64,000 nucleotides of DNA from Massilia sp. HP4 (GCF_005222695.1 NZ_STGG01000006.1:1-64000), one strand, 5' to 3'. Positions 1 to 14,021 are shown, counted from the first letter of the stretch. Translations and numbers: made by a program. Notes: generated by a model not told the origin, from the letters alone.

Positions 1-190
1 GTCAGGTCTGACATTCGGACACAACCTCAGCTGTAACCGATGCCTGAGAGCGGCAGCTCAATGCCGACGGGACTGATATGGTTGAGGCGGTGTCGGAATG
101 TCAGACCTGACCCCACAGTGGCTGATATGGTTGAGGCCGTGTCGGAATGTCAGACCTGACCCCGCTGTGTGCATGACCCCGCTGTGTGCA
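1..190. repeat. Cluster of short palindromic intergenic repeats
   Basis: Three copies of a module built around GTCAGACCTGACCCC preceded by GTCGGAATGT and GGTTGAGGC. One is inverted (1-30) and two are direct (about 81-114 and 130-163). The last is followed by a 17-bp tandem duplication, TGACCCCGCTGTGTGCA, at 157-173 and 174-190. The inverted/direct arrangement is typical of REP-like elements. The window begins inside the cluster, so its full extent is unknown. No transposase is seen here. Confidence 0.7.
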
Positions 191-219
191 ACCAACGTCT
201 GAATGGACGTACGCCCGGC

Positions 220-504
220 TCAATCGCCGCTACGCCCACCGCTCATATGCAAATCGACGACCTTCATGATCTCGAGCGTGAGATCGAGGTCGAACTGGCC
301 CGACGCCAATGCAGCTGCCAGCTGCTCGCGCGGTACGCCCACGCTGGCTGCCAGCGCGCCCAGTCCCGGCGCCTGCGCCACCGCCTTCAGGGCCGCGCCG
401 ACGACGGCGCCATCGCCGTCTTCGAAGGCATCGGCCAGGCAGTCTGCAATCGCATCGAGCGAATCGAGGCTGGCGGGATCGATCGGGGAATTCTGTTCAC
501 TCAT
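220..504 (-). CDS. HI1420-type addiction-module antidote protein, orphan
   Basis: This 94-residue protein has the layout of the HI1420/HigA-like antidote family. The N-terminal part has DSLDAIADCLADAFEDGD. It is followed by a helix-turn-helix-like stretch (GLGALAASVGVPREQLAAAL) and a C-terminal helix (TLEIMKVVDLHM). In such modules the antitoxin binds DNA and a RelE/HigB-type toxin normally lies directly next to it. None is present: ftsB lies 9 bp upstream on the same strand, and downstream is the repeat cluster at 1-190. It may be a solitary regulator cotranscribed with ftsB, or a module that lost its toxin. Family assignment is fairly secure; the role is not. Confidence 0.75.
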   Translation of the reverse strand: MSEQNSPIDPASLDSLDAIADCLADAFEDGDGAVVGAALKAVAQAPGLGALAASVGVPREQLAAALASGQFDLDLTLEIMKVVDLHMSGGRSGD

Positions 505-513
505 AAGATTTGA

Positions 514-873
514 CTAGTGCGTCGGCGTCGCGCCAGGCTTGGCGCCGTCCTTCGGCGGTGGCGGCGGAGGCGGCACGGTCATCGACTCGACCGGCTGCTC
601 GTTCTTGCGCAGCACCTGCACGAAGATTTCATTCTGCTTGATCATGCCCAGGTCGTAGCGCGCGCGCTCCTCGACCGCCCCCAGTCCTTCGCGCAAATCC
701 TCGACCTCGGAAGCCAGCTTGGCATTCCGGGCCGTGAGCTGCTCGGTCTTGAGCCGGGTGGCTTCGACCTGGCCCTGCATGTCGGCCACGGACAGCCAGC
801 CGCCCTTGCCGAGCCAGAGTGGGTACTGGATCAGCACGAGCAATACGGCAAGGGCGATCGTGATCAGGCGCAT
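514..873 (-). CDS. ftsB: Cell division protein FtsB
   Basis: FtsB is a bitopic inner-membrane protein that forms the FtsQ-FtsL-FtsB complex of the divisome. The 119-residue product begins with a single membrane helix ([17 protein letters not shown]). A coiled coil over residues about 30-65 follows, then the conserved [15 protein letters not shown] segment of the DivIC/FtsB family. The C-terminus is extended by a proline run (seven Pro) and a Lys/Gly/Thr tail, longer than in E. coli FtsB. It sits just downstream of eno, the usual position in proteobacteria. Confidence 0.95.
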   Translation of the reverse strand: MRLITIALAVLLVLIQYPLWLGKGGWLSVADMQGQVEATRLKTEQLTARNAKLASEVEDLREGLGAVEERARYDLGMIKQNEIFVQVLRKNEQPVESMTVPPPPPPPKDGAKPGATPTH

Positions 874-942
874 GGAAAAATGGATGCAATCTGGCCGGAG
901 AACGGGAAGAGCAAGCGCCCTTCCCGCGCGCCGGCCAGTGGA

Positions 943-4964
<4,022 letters not shown>

Positions 4965-5130
4965 CTATTCTCAGTGCATTTTCGTTTCGGTTGGGCAATA
5001 ATTGTAACTGGTCAGACGAGACAATATTTTACCGACAACGCTTGTCAAAGACAGTTCCGGTGTCATAAGCACAAACGCCGCAAGGATGCCGCCAATCCGG
5101 CGCAAAAACCCAATCTCAACTACACAAATC

Positions 5131-6876
5131 ATGGGCAATTTCATCAAACTCAATATCGGTACGCGCCTGGCCGCCGGCTTCGCCTTGACGCTGCTGATGA
5201 CCGTCATCATCGCCACCGTCGGCGTCTGGCGCCTGAACCAGGTCGCGCAAGAGACATCGTCGATTCTGGCAGAACCGCTGGCGAAGGAGCGCATGATCGC
5301 CGAGTGGTACACGCAAATCTTCGCCGCCGTACGCCGCACCGCCGCCATCGTCAAGAGCAGCGACCCGTCGCTGACCGGGTTCTTCAAGGAAGACGCGGCC
5401 GCCACCGGCAAGCTGTCGGCCGACCTGGTCAAGCAGATCGAACCCCTGATCAGCGGCGACGACGAGACCGCGCTGTTCAAGTCGGTGATGGAACACCGCA
5501 CCGCCTACAGCCGCGCCCGCGACGGCGCAGTCAAGGCCAAGGCCGATGGCGACGTCGACCTGGCCGAGCAGATCCTGACCCAGCAATTCAATCCGGCCGC
5601 CAAGGCCTACCAGGAACGCGTGAAGGAACTGGTCGACCTGCAGCACAAGCGCATCGCCGCCAGTGCCGGGCTGATCGCCAGCACCGCGAAACGCGGCAAT
5701 ATCGTGATCGGCTCACTGGCCGCCGGCGCCTTGCTGCTGGGCGGCGTGTTCGCCTGGCTGCTGACCCGCTCGATCACCCGTCCGCTGCGCCAGGCCGTGT
5801 ACGCCGCTGAACAGGTGGCGGCCGGCGACCTGACGGTGGACATAGACAGCAAGGCGACCGACGAGACCGGCGCCCTGCTGCGCGCGCTGGGGCATATGAA
5901 TACCTCGCTGTCGAAGATCGTCGACGAAGTGCGCAGCGGCACCCAGACCATCAGCGGCGCCTCGAGCGAGATCGCGGCCGGCAGCTTCGACCTGTCCAGC
6001 CGCACCGAGCAGCAGGCCGCGGCGCTGGAAGAAACCGCCGCCTCGATGGAAGAGCTGACCGGCACCGTGCGCCAGAACGCGGACAATGCGCGCCAGGCCA
6101 ACCAGCTGGCGATCGCCGCCTCGAGCGTCGCCTCGCAAGCCGGCCAGGCGGTCGACCAGGTGGTTGCCACCATGGGCTCGATCAACGATTCGTCGCGCAA
6201 GATCGTGGACATCATCTCGGTCATCGATGGCATCGCCTTCCAGACCAATATCCTGGCGCTGAATGCAGCCGTGGAAGCGGCGCGCGCCGGTGAACAAGGC
6301 CGTGGCTTCGCGGTCGTGGCATCCGAAGTGCGCACCCTGGCGCAGCGCTCGGCCGCCGCCGCCAAGGAAATCAAGCAGCTGATCGGCGACTCGGTCGAGA
6401 AGGTCGACACCGGCACCAAGCTGGTCGACCATACCGGCGCGACGATGCGCGAAGTGGTCGACTCGATCCAGCGCGTGACCGACATCATGGGCGAGATCTC
6501 GTCGGCCAGCCAGGAGCAGATCACCGGCATCGACCAGGTCAACCAGGCCATGGGGCAGATGGACAATGCGACCCAGCAAAATGCGGCCCTGGTCGAGGAA
6601 GCGACCGCCGCTACCGCGGCAATGCAGGAGCAGGCGCAGCGCCTGGCGCAGGTGGTCGATGTGTTCAAGCTCGATCCGCGCCATGTGACGCCGGCGGCGC
6701 CAGTGGTGGCGGTCAAGCGTCCGCCGGCACGGCCGGCGTTGGCCAAGCCGGTGACGCGTGCGGCGGTCAAGACTGCGCCGGCGGCCAGGCCGGCCTCGAA
6801 ACCGGCAGTTGCCAAGGCGGCGGGCAAGCCTGCAGCGCCAGCCAAGGTCAATGAGGCAGAGTGGGAAGAGTTCTGA
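5131..6876 (+). CDS. Methyl-accepting chemotaxis protein
   Basis: A 581-residue transmembrane chemoreceptor. Residues about 10-30 and 190-212 are membrane helices flanking a periplasmic four-helix-bundle ligand domain. HAMP follows ([10 protein letters not shown]...), then the signalling domain with the invariant hairpin tip [20 protein letters not shown]. The tail is a Pro/Ala/Lys linker ending EWEEF. That matches the xWxxF pentapeptide that tethers CheR/CheB in high-abundance receptors. The start at 5131 ([13 protein letters not shown]) fits the family; an in-frame ATG at 5086 is possible. A terminator follows at 6901. Confidence 0.93.
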   Translation: MGNFIKLNIGTRLAAGFALTLLMTVIIATVGVWRLNQVAQETSSILAEPLAKERMIAEWYTQIFAAVRRTAAIVKSSDPSLTGFFKEDAAATGKLSADLVKQIEPLISGDDETALFKSVMEHRTAYSRARDGAVKAKADGDVDLAEQILTQQFNPAAKAYQERVKELVDLQHKRIAASAGLIASTAKRGNIVIGSLAAGALLLGGVFAWLLTRSITRPLRQAVYAAEQVAAGDLTVDIDSKATDETGALLRALGHMNTSLSKIVDEVRSGTQTISGASSEIAAGSFDLSSRTEQQAAALEETAASMEELTGTVRQNADNARQANQLAIAASSVASQAGQAVDQVVATMGSINDSSRKIVDIISVIDGIAFQTNILALNAAVEAARAGEQGRGFAVVASEVRTLAQRSAAAAKEIKQLIGDSVEKVDTGTKLVDHTGATMREVVDSIQRVTDIMGEISSASQEQITGIDQVNQAMGQMDNATQQNAALVEEATAATAAMQEQAQRLAQVVDVFKLDPRHVTPAAPVVAVKRPPARPALAKPVTRAAVKTAPAARPASKPAVAKAAGKPAAPAKVNEAEWEEF

Positions 6877-6900
6877 GCAAGCCATCGCCTGGATGAAAAG

Positions 6901-6934
6901 CCGCCGTCCCCGATCCGGGCACGGCGGTTTTTTT
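6901..6934 (+). terminator. Intrinsic terminator of the chemoreceptor gene
   Basis: A perfect 7-bp stem CCGCCGT/ACGGCGG (6901-6907 and 6921-6927) is followed by seven T residues, 25 bp after the receptor stop codon. Confidence 0.85.
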
Positions 6935-6973
6935 CAATCCACAGGGCGCCGATGACGATATCGGCCTCTCGCA

Positions 6974-7543
6974 TCAGCCATGATAATCCTCGACTTCGCG
7001 CGGATCGGTCAGCTTGATAACGCCCTTTGCCAGATACAGGGCGAACATGATGCCAACAATGTCACCCGCGATCATCACAGCGAGCGCGAACCAATCCACA
7101 AGCCCGGTCTGGACCCACATGAACGCGTGATGGAAAGCGGGACTCATCAGGCCGCACAATATCCCGGTAATCAGCAGCCTTGGCGCAGTCAGGTTCTTGA
7201 GGCGCGGCCCAAGGTTGTACCAGTGTTTTGCGAACAGGTAGGCGAGATAAGGCCCACCCGCACCTGCCAGCGCACCGCTGATGGCGCGTACGTCATCCGG
7301 GAAAGCGAAATGATGGAAGTTCAAGTAAAAACTTGCCAGCAATAGACCGACAAAGCCGGCAAATCCGAACAGTAGGGTTGCCAGCAGGCGTATCCCCGCC
7401 GGTAAGAATACCCAGTTAATGCCGGGACTGTGCTCCAGCCTCAAGAACATCCATTCGTTGATCGCGTTCAGCGCGAGAAAGCTGATCGCCGTGATACCGA
7501 CGTAGGCCAGCTGCCGTCCCGGGCTTTCCTTCAAGGCGTTCAT
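6974..7543 (-). CDS. Conserved integral membrane protein of unknown function
   Basis: A 189-residue protein with about five hydrophobic segments (AYVGITAISFLALNAI, LLATLLFGFAGFVGLLLASF, LLITGILCGLMSP, FALAVMIAGDIVGIMFAL). The motif NWVFLPAGIRLLATLLFG resembles the membrane segments of MASE1-like sensory regions, but no signalling output domain is attached. The start at 7543 (MNALKESP) is chosen because the upstream extension is Cys/His-rich and non-hydrophobic. It converges on the chemoreceptor and diverges from the sugar operon. Function unknown. Confidence 0.8.
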   Translation of the reverse strand: MNALKESPGRQLAYVGITAISFLALNAINEWMFLRLEHSPGINWVFLPAGIRLLATLLFGFAGFVGLLLASFYLNFHHFAFPDDVRAISGALAGAGGPYLAYLFAKHWYNLGPRLKNLTAPRLLITGILCGLMSPAFHHAFMWVQTGLVDWFALAVMIAGDIVGIMFALYLAKGVIKLTDPREVEDYHG

Positions 7544-7622
7544 TTTCACGTAACCACAACGGAGCTTTGCAATCAGGCAATTATAGCTGCGGCACATAGC
7601 AGCCCGTGAATAATGTTTGTGT

Positions 7623-7651
7623 TTGACATGCCGCCCAACGGGCGGCATACT
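7623..7651 (+). promoter_or_regulatory. Sigma-70 promoter of the GPH/GH94 operon
   Basis: TTGACA at 7623-7628, a 17-bp spacer and CATACT at 7646-7651. The spacer and the flanking base form a perfect inverted repeat, TGCCGCCC-AAC-GGGCGGCA (7629-7647). The predicted start of transcription lies a few bases before the operator at 7661. Confidence 0.65.
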
Positions 7652-7660
7652 TGCCAACGA

Positions 7661-7674
7661 TGTTAGCGCTCACA
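7661..7674. promoter_or_regulatory. LacI/GntR-type operator of the GPH/GH94 operon
   Basis: TGTTAGCGCTCACA is a 14-bp palindrome with a single mismatch, centred on a CG step as LacI-family sites are. It matches the operator before gluconokinase at 15403-15416 in the pattern TGTTAnCGnTmACA. It lies just downstream of the predicted promoter, where a bound repressor would block initiation. Confidence 0.7.
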
Positions 7675-7702
7675 TAACGATTAACAAAATCTGGAGACAA
7701 GC

Positions 7703-9079
7703 ATGTTCAAGCGCGGGCCCGAGACACCTGCAGCAGCGAACGCCCCCCTTGGCTGGCGCGAAAAGCTCAGCTATGGCGTGGCCGATATGGGCTTCAATTT
7801 TTATTGGGCCAATATCGCAACCTTCCTGCTGATCTTCTACACCGACACCTTCGGCATCTCGGCGGCCCAAGCCGCCACCCTGCTCGCCTCGATCAAGCTG
7901 GTCAACGCCTTCACCGACCCGCTGATCGGCGCCGCCGCCGACCGCACCAGCACCCGCTTCGGCAAGTTCCGGCCATATCTCGTCTGGATGTCGATCCCGC
8001 TCGGCGCCGCCGCGGTACTCACCTACACCACGCCCGACCTCGACGCCGACGGCAAACTGGCCTGGGCCTACGCCAGCTACCTGGCGATGATGGTGTTCTA
8101 CACCTGCGTCAACATCCCGTACAACGCGCTGTCGGGCGTGATGTCGGCCGACCCGCAGGAGCGTTCGACCATCAACGGCCTGCGCTTCATCTTCGCCTTC
8201 GCCGGCGGCACGCTGGTCACGGCCGCCACCCCGGCCATGGTTCAATGGCTTGGCAATGGCGACAACGAGCGTGGCTGGCAGCTGACCATGGCCGCCTGGA
8301 GCGTGGCAGCTGCGTTCATGTTCCTCATCACGTTCCTGAACACGCGCGAACGCATCGCGCCGCCGCCCGGGCAGAAGAGCGACGTGTGGCGCGACATCCG
8401 CGACCTGGCCGCCAACCGGCCCTGGGTGGTGCTGTTCGTGCTGGCCCTGGTGATCATGGTGACCATCACCCTGCGCACCACCACCTCGGCCTATTACTTC
8501 AAGTACGTGGTCGAGCGCCCCGAACTGATGGCGAGCTTCGTGCCGACCTATATGATCTTCGCCGCCATCGGCGCGGCCTGCACGCCGCTGATGACGCGCT
8601 TCGTCGACAAGAAGCTGCTCATGATTATCCTGATGAGCGCCACCGCCGTGCTGTCGAGCGCCTTCTTCCTGATCCCGGCCGACCGCATCGACCTGATGTT
8701 CGTGCTGCAGGCCGCCACTGGCTTCGTGCTCGGTCCCAAGTCACCGCTGGCGTTCTCGATGTATGCCGACACCGCCGACTACAACGAATGGACCACCGGC
8801 CGCCGCGCCACCGCCATGACCTTCGCCGCCGCCACCTTCTCGCAAAAGCTGGGCACCGCGGTCGCGGTGAGCGTGATCGGCGCCGTCTTCACCTGGCTCG
8901 GCTACGTGCCCAATGCGGCGCAGACCACCGGCTCGCAGGCCGGGATCGTGTGGCTGATGTCCTTCGTGCCGGCCTCGTTCGCCCTGTTGGCGGTGCTGGT
9001 CATGTGCTTCTATAACCTCGACGCCAAGCTGCTGGCGCGCGTCCAGCTCGAGCTGGCGTCACGCAAGGCGGCGCCATGA
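7703..9079 (+). CDS. GPH-family sugar:cation symporter
   Basis: A 458-residue, 12-helix transporter of the glycoside-pentoside-hexuronide (MelB/LacS-like) family. Typical features are the N-terminal [14 protein letters not shown], the cation-site region [12 protein letters not shown], and [22 protein letters not shown] between helices 4 and 5. It ends with a 4-nt overlap (ATGA) into the GH94 gene. It therefore probably imports the disaccharide, or aldonic disaccharide, that the phosphorylase cleaves. Substrate is inferred from context only. The promoter and operator are at 7623-7674. Confidence 0.9.
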   Translation: MFKRGPETPAAANAPLGWREKLSYGVADMGFNFYWANIATFLLIFYTDTFGISAAQAATLLASIKLVNAFTDPLIGAAADRTSTRFGKFRPYLVWMSIPLGAAAVLTYTTPDLDADGKLAWAYASYLAMMVFYTCVNIPYNALSGVMSADPQERSTINGLRFIFAFAGGTLVTAATPAMVQWLGNGDNERGWQLTMAAWSVAAAFMFLITFLNTRERIAPPPGQKSDVWRDIRDLAANRPWVVLFVLALVIMVTITLRTTTSAYYFKYVVERPELMASFVPTYMIFAAIGAACTPLMTRFVDKKLLMIILMSATAVLSSAFFLIPADRIDLMFVLQAATGFVLGPKSPLAFSMYADTADYNEWTTGRRATAMTFAAATFSQKLGTAVAVSVIGAVFTWLGYVPNAAQTTGSQAGIVWLMSFVPASFALLAVLVMCFYNLDAKLLARVQLELASRKAAP

Positions 9080-11454
9080 AATCACTGGAGATTCCATCCA
9101 TGCTGCACCCGCAAGACGACCGTTATGTGCTGACCAGCCCCACCGCGATGCCGCAGGCCGGCGGCTTCCTGTGGAACCGCAGGATGATGATCCAGTCGAC
9201 CTGCCGCGGCTACGCCACCGCCCAGTTCATGCAGCCGGAACCGAGCAAGTATTCGCACGCGCCGAACATCCAGGCCAAGTCCTTCATGCAGCCCGAGCAG
9301 CATTACTACGCCCACCATCCGGGCCGCTTCTTCTACGTGAAAGACGAAGACACGGGCGAACTGTTCTCGGCGCCCTACGAGCCGGTGCGCGGCGGCGTCG
9401 ACCTGTTCGAATTCTCGGTCGGCCGCGCCGACCTGCGCTGGACCGTCGAGAAGTTCGGCATCCGCATCGAGCTCGTGCTCGGCCTGCCGGTCGACGACGT
9501 CGCCGAGCTGTGGTCGATGCAGGTGACGAACCTGTCGGATCGCCCGCGCCGCATCAGCGTCTATCCGTATTTCACGATCGGCTATATGTCATGGATGAAC
9601 CAGTCGGCCGAGTACCGGCACGACCTTGGCGGCATCGTGGCGTCGAGCGTCACGCCCTACCAGAAGCTGGAAGATTACTTTAAAAACCGCTTGTTCAAGG
9701 ACCGCACCGTGCTGCTGTGCGAGCAGGCGCCGGACGCCTGGGAGACCGGCCAGGTCGCATTCGAAGGCGAAGGCGGCCTGCATGCGCCGTCCGCGCTGGC
9801 GGGTGAACGCCTGGGCTGCGGCGATGCTCGCTACGAGACGCCGGCCGCGATCGTCCAGTACCGGCTGGCGCTGGCGCCGAGTGCCGCGACGACGCGCCGC
9901 TTCCTGTTCGGCCCCGCGTTCGACGATGCCGAGATCGATGCGCTGCGCCAGCGCTACCTGGGCGCAGAAGGCTTCGCCGCCGCCGCGCGCGACTACGCTG
10001 CCTATATCGCCGAGGGCGAAGGCGTCATCCAGGTCAGGACGCCCGACCGCGAGCTCGACAATTTCGTCAACACCTGGCTGGCGCGCCAGGTGTATTACCA
10101 CGGCGACGTCAACCGCCTCTCCACCGACCCGCAGACCCGCAACTACCTGCAGGACAATATGGGCATGGCCTTCGTCAAGCCGGCATCGGCGCGCGCCGCC
10201 TTCCTGCATGCGCTGAGCCAGCAGGAAGCCAATGGCGCGATGCCCGACGGGATCCTGCTGTTCGAAGGCGCTGAGCTGAAATACATCAACCAGATCCCGC
10301 ACACCGACCACTGTGTCTGGCTGCCGGTCTGCCTGCGCGCCTACCTCGACGAGACGGGCGACGCCGCCATCCTCGACGTGCCGGTCGCCACCCACGACGG
10401 CCAGGTGAAAAGCGCGTTCGAGCGCATCTCGCTGGCGATGGACTGGCTGCTGCACCGGCGCGACGCGCGCGGCCTGTCGTACATCGAGCAGGGCGACTGG
10501 TGCGATCCGATGAATATGGTCGGCTACAAGGGCCGCGGCGTCTCGGGCTGGCTGACGGTGGCGGCGGCCTATGCGCTGAACCTGTGGGCCGACGTGTGCG
10601 CGGCGCGCGGCGACGGCGCGCGCCAAGCCCATTATCGCGCCGGCGCCGACGAGATGAACGCGGCGGCCAACACGTACCTGTGGGACGGCGCCTGGTTCGC
10701 GCGCGGCATCACCGACGACGACGTCAAGTTCGGCGTGGCCAGCGATGCCGAGGGCCGCATCTACCTCAATCCCCAGAGCTGGGCTTTCCTGTCCGGCGCG
10801 GCCAACCATGAGCAGCGCGCCCGGATGCTGGGCGAGATCGACGAGCAGCTGCGCACGCCATACGGGGTGCAGATGTTCGCCCCACCCTACAGCGGTATGC
10901 GCGAAGACGTCGGCCGCGTCACGCAAAAGCATCCCGGCTCGGCCGAGAACGGCGCGGTGTACAACCACGCCTCGGTGTTCTACATCTATAGCCTGTACAC
11001 GATCGGCGAGGCCGACCGCGCCTTCGATGCGCTGCGCAAGATGATTCCGGGGCCGGGCCTGGACGACTACCTGCAGCGCGGCCAGCTGCCGGTGTTCATT
11101 CCCAACTATTACCGCGGCGCGTACAAGGAATATCCGCGCACCGCCGGCCGTTCGAGCCAGCTGTTCAACACCGGCACCGTGGCCTGGGTCTATCGCTGCC
11201 TGATCGAGGGCCTGTGCGGCCTGAAAGGCGATTTGCAGGGCTTGACGGTGGCGCCGCAGCTGCCGTCGGGCTGGGACGGCATGACGGTCACGCGGCGCTT
11301 CCGTGGTGCGATTTTCGAGGTCGACATCAAGCGCGGCCCGGTCGCGCAGGTCGAGGTAATATGCGATGGCGTGGCCCTGCCCGCGGCTCGCATCGACAAC
11401 ATCGAGCCAGGCCGCACTTACCGCATCGAGGTAACCGTCCCTTCGACACCATGA
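9076..11454 (+). CDS. GH94-family disaccharide phosphorylase, probably cellobionate phosphorylase
   Basis: A 792-residue intracellular enzyme of glycoside hydrolase family 94. It has an N-terminal beta-sandwich, then an (alpha/alpha)6 barrel. The general-acid motif is [17 protein letters not shown]; the Asp in GDW(N/C)D is the family's proton donor. These enzymes cleave a beta-glucoside with phosphate to give a sugar-1-phosphate. Length and the [10 protein letters not shown] motif recall cellobionic acid phosphorylases rather than cellobiose phosphorylase. That enzyme releases glucose-1-phosphate and gluconate, and gluconokinase nearby shares the same operator. It overlaps both neighbours by 4 nt. 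The GH94 call is strong; the substrate is inferred. Translation could also start at MLHPQDDR, 8 codons in. Confidence 0.85.
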   Translation: MKSLEIPSMLHPQDDRYVLTSPTAMPQAGGFLWNRRMMIQSTCRGYATAQFMQPEPSKYSHAPNIQAKSFMQPEQHYYAHHPGRFFYVKDEDTGELFSAPYEPVRGGVDLFEFSVGRADLRWTVEKFGIRIELVLGLPVDDVAELWSMQVTNLSDRPRRISVYPYFTIGYMSWMNQSAEYRHDLGGIVASSVTPYQKLEDYFKNRLFKDRTVLLCEQAPDAWETGQVAFEGEGGLHAPSALAGERLGCGDARYETPAAIVQYRLALAPSAATTRRFLFGPAFDDAEIDALRQRYLGAEGFAAAARDYAAYIAEGEGVIQVRTPDRELDNFVNTWLARQVYYHGDVNRLSTDPQTRNYLQDNMGMAFVKPASARAAFLHALSQQEANGAMPDGILLFEGAELKYINQIPHTDHCVWLPVCLRAYLDETGDAAILDVPVATHDGQVKSAFERISLAMDWLLHRRDARGLSYIEQGDWCDPMNMVGYKGRGVSGWLTVAAAYALNLWADVCAARGDGARQAHYRAGADEMNAAANTYLWDGAWFARGITDDDVKFGVASDAEGRIYLNPQSWAFLSGAANHEQRARMLGEIDEQLRTPYGVQMFAPPYSGMREDVGRVTQKHPGSAENGAVYNHASVFYIYSLYTIGEADRAFDALRKMIPGPGLDDYLQRGQLPVFIPNYYRGAYKEYPRTAGRSSQLFNTGTVAWVYRCLIEGLCGLKGDLQGLTVAPQLPSGWDGMTVTRRFRGAIFEVDIKRGPVAQVEVICDGVALPAARIDNIEPGRTYRIEVTVPSTP

Positions 11455-11882
11455 ATATCACGACACGACCGGCCGTTGATGCCGACATTCCCTGGCTGCT
11501 GCAGCTGCGCCGCACGACCATGGACGCCCATTTTTCGGCATCCGGTGCGCCGGCGAGCGAGGCTGAGCACATGCAACGGCTGCGCAAGCGCTTCGACTGC
11601 GCCGAGGTGCTGCTGCTCGACGGCCGTCCCGCCGGGCTGCTGAAGGTGGCGCGCGATGGCGAGTGCTGGGAAATCGTCCAGATCCAGCTCGATCCTTCCC
11701 TGCAAGGCAAGGGCATCGGGCGCCGGCTGCTCGAACGGGTGATAGCCGAAGCGCGCGCAGCAAAAGCCCAGCTGACGCTTCACGTCCTGACTGCGAATCC
11801 GGCCAGGAAACTGTACGAACAGCTGGGCTTTTCGATCGTGGCCACCGAAGGCCACGAATACCGCATGCTGCTGCGGCCATGA
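11451..11882 (+). CDS. GNAT-family N-acetyltransferase
   Basis: A 143-residue single-domain acetyltransferase. The acetyl-CoA loop is [18 protein letters not shown] (motif A, Q-x-x-G-x-G) and the C-terminal motif is [13 protein letters not shown]. It starts with ATGA overlapping the GH94 stop, so it is the third gene of the coupled operon. Substrate unknown. The link to sugar use may be accidental, but the tight coupling is clear. Confidence 0.9.
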   Translation: MNITTRPAVDADIPWLLQLRRTTMDAHFSASGAPASEAEHMQRLRKRFDCAEVLLLDGRPAGLLKVARDGECWEIVQIQLDPSLQGKGIGRRLLERVIAEARAAKAQLTLHVLTANPARKLYEQLGFSIVATEGHEYRMLLRP

Positions 11883-11890
11883 CGACGCTT

Positions 11891-11912
11891 AGAACCTATC
11901 TCGGTAGGTTCT
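11891..11912. terminator. Hairpin between convergent operon and GH16 gene
   Basis: A perfect 8-bp inverted repeat AGAACCTA/TAGGTTCT with a 6-nt loop. It sits between the GNAT stop and the GH16 stop and overlaps the latter by one base. There is no long T-tract, so it may work weakly as a bidirectional terminator. Confidence 0.45.
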
Positions 11913-13693
11913 TACTGCATCGTATGCGTCTGCTGCTGGGTATCGACCGCGAAGTTACGCTGCGTATCCCAATAGGTAAACCAATACCGCACCACGTCGC
12001 CGATCTTCAGCCCGCCCGCCGTGTACGTATTGTTGCCGCCGCTGAGCTGCATGCGCACGTTCTGCTGCGCGCCATTGTTGACGGTGTAGTGCACGTCGGC
12101 CCAGCCGCCGGTCGTGGTGCGGAACTGCAGCATCGTCGACGAGGCCTGGCTGACCGAGGTCGGCCCGCTCGGCTCCGGCGTCGGCGTGGTGCCGCCGCCG
12201 CCCGACTCCCATACGATGTCGTCGATCGCGAACTGGAAGCTGGATGACGGCAGCGCGCCATCGATGCTCGAGATCATGAAGATGTCGTGGATAGCCTGGG
12301 CCGCCACCAGTGGCCCGAGCAGGGTCGAGACCGGGATCGAGACCTGCCCCCACTGGCCATTGCGCGTCAACCCATACGCCGTGGTATTGGCCGGGAAGTT
12401 GACCCAGTTCTGGTTCGTATACGTGTCGCCGATGCCGATCCGGAAGCCCACATTGGCCGGGATCCGGATGCGGAACTTGACGGTGCCATTGGCGCGGTAG
12501 TTACTCAGGTTGCGCACCTGGCGCGCCTGGATGCCGCCGCCGAACCACTGGCCGGGCGTGTTGTAGCTCCAGGCGATGACGTTATTGCCTTCGAACGGCG
12601 CCGTATTGCCGGCGCCAGTGGAAGTGGTATTCCACAGGAAGATGTCGGAGCTGGTGCCCGCCACCAGCTTGTCGTTAACCGCCGTGTCGTCGGTGAACAC
12701 GCCGAACTTGCCGGCCACCTCGGGCACGGTCTGGTCGCCCAGCTTGACCTGGCCCTTGCCGTCGAGTTGATAGACGCGGACGTAGTCGACGTACATGGTG
12801 CCCGGCAGCGGCGCCGTGACCTGGCCCGGGTTGGCGGCGTCCGTGAAGTTGCCACCCACCGCCATGTTCAGCAGCAGGTAGAACGGCGCCCGCAGCGCGG
12901 TCGAGTTGACCGGCAGCGGCGCGTTGTACATATTGTGCTCGACGCCGTTGTCGACCGTCGTGAAGCGCATCTGGCTCTCGTCCCAATAGAAGCGGTAGGT
13001 GACGAAGCGGTTCGCCAGCGAGTTCTGTGGCACGTACCAGTTCTTGGTCTGCCATGCGGTCGATGCGGCGCAGCTCTCGTTGCCCGGCACGCAGGCGGCC
13101 TGCTGCCAGGTGATCACGTTCGAGCCGACGAAGTGGTTCGACGACGGCGCCCCGCCCTCTGCGCGGCCGGAGGCCTTGTGCCCCATCTCCATCATGTCGA
13201 TCTCGCCGTTACGCGGCCAGGTCTGCGGACTGACGCCCAGCAGCCACGCGGCGGGCCACAAGCCGGTGCCGAGGTTGGGCGTGGCCACGCGCACCTCGAT
13301 CATCCCGTACTGCACCTGCACCTTGTTCTTCGTGTCGAGCCGGGCCGACGTGAAGACATTGCCGCCGACCGTCTGGCTGCGCGCCTGGATCGCCAGCGCG
13401 CGCGTGCCCGCTTCGAAGGGCACATTGACGATGCTGGCGTTATTGGGACTGTAGTACTGCAGCTCGGCGTTGCCGTAGCCGCACAGGCCGATCTGGCAGC
13501 CGTTCCCGTCCTGCAGGGTCCACACGCCGGTGTTCACGCTGCTGCCGTTGAACTCTTCGGACCATAGCAGCTGGCCTATGACCGGATTGGTGACGCTGGC
13601 CGCAGCCTGCGCGCCGCACACCGCCAGGATGGCGGCGGCAAGTATGTGGAAAGGTTTCCATCTCGAGCGATACTGCTTGATTTGCTGGTTCAC
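11912..13693 (-). CDS. Secreted GH16 beta-glucanase with C-terminal CBM56
   Basis: A 593-residue exported endoglucanase, probably acting on beta-1,3-glucans such as laminarin. Residues 1-33 form a signal peptide ending near AQAAA. The GH16 domain follows (WSEEFNGSSV...) with the catalytic motif GEIDMMEMG, both glutamates present. Residues about 310-500 are a beta-sandwich, probably carbohydrate-binding. After a Gly/Thr/Pro linker, the last 80 residues match CBM56, a beta-1,3-glucan binder (GGWADVHYTVNNGAQQNVRM, VVRYWFTYWD). It has its own palindromic operators at 13812 and 13647, so control differs from the GH94 operon. Confidence 0.93.
   Translation of the reverse strand: MNQQIKQYRSRWKPFHILAAAILAVCGAQAAASVTNPVIGQLLWSEEFNGSSVNTGVWTLQDGNGCQIGLCGYGNAELQYYSPNNASIVNVPFEAGTRALAIQARSQTVGGNVFTSARLDTKNKVQVQYGMIEVRVATPNLGTGLWPAAWLLGVSPQTWPRNGEIDMMEMGHKASGRAEGGAPSSNHFVGSNVITWQQAACVPGNESCAASTAWQTKNWYVPQNSLANRFVTYRFYWDESQMRFTTVDNGVEHNMYNAPLPVNSTALRAPFYLLLNMAVGGNFTDAANPGQVTAPLPGTMYVDYVRVYQLDGKGQVKLGDQTVPEVAGKFGVFTDDTAVNDKLVAGTSSDIFLWNTTSTGAGNTAPFEGNNVIAWSYNTPGQWFGGGIQARQVRNLSNYRANGTVKFRIRIPANVGFRIGIGDTYTNQNWVNFPANTTAYGLTRNGQWGQVSIPVSTLLGPLVAAQAIHDIFMISSIDGALPSSSFQFAIDDIVWESGGGGTTPTPEPSGPTSVSQASSTMLQFRTTTGGWADVHYTVNNGAQQNVRMQLSGGNNTYTAGGLKIGDVVRYWFTYWDTQRNFAVDTQQQTHTMQ
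13647..13660. promoter_or_regulatory. Intragenic operator copy in the GH16 signal-peptide region
   Basis: TGGAAAGGTTTCCA lies inside codons for WKPFH. It is the exact reverse complement of the site at 13813-13826. A second copy 166 bp from the first would suit repression by looping by a LacI-family tetramer. Confidence 0.5.
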
Positions 13694-13811
13694 GTCGACT
13701 CCTCGGTTCTCACTACAAGAAAATGCGGCCCATGCCGGATGGCCCTGCCGCGCCTTGCCAACTTGGCGTTGGTCTCGAATGATGTCGTGCGAATGCGTGT
13801 GGAATGTGAAC

Positions 13812-13827
13812 TTGGAAACCTTTCCAA
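13812..13827. promoter_or_regulatory. Palindromic operator upstream of the GH16 gene
   Basis: TTGGAAACCTTTCCAA has perfect 7-bp arms around a CC centre, 119 bp upstream of the GH16 start codon. The form is that of LacI-family sites but differs from the TGTTAnCGnTAACA type, so another regulator is likely. The rest of 13694-14109 shows no gene. It contains only this site and the hairpin at 14022. Confidence 0.6.
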
Positions 13828-14021
13828 TCAGGAAAGGAAAATATAGTCCGATTTCAGGATCATGTCCATACAGGATGGATGACGTGCGCGATTACCCGGA
13901 TGGCATATGGCAGGGAGAAAATCTCCCTGACCAGTTGCTCGGGCATGTGACGAATAACTCGCCATTCCCTGGGGCCGTGAACTGGATCGCAGGATTACTG
14001 AAATGCGTCAATCGACGAATA

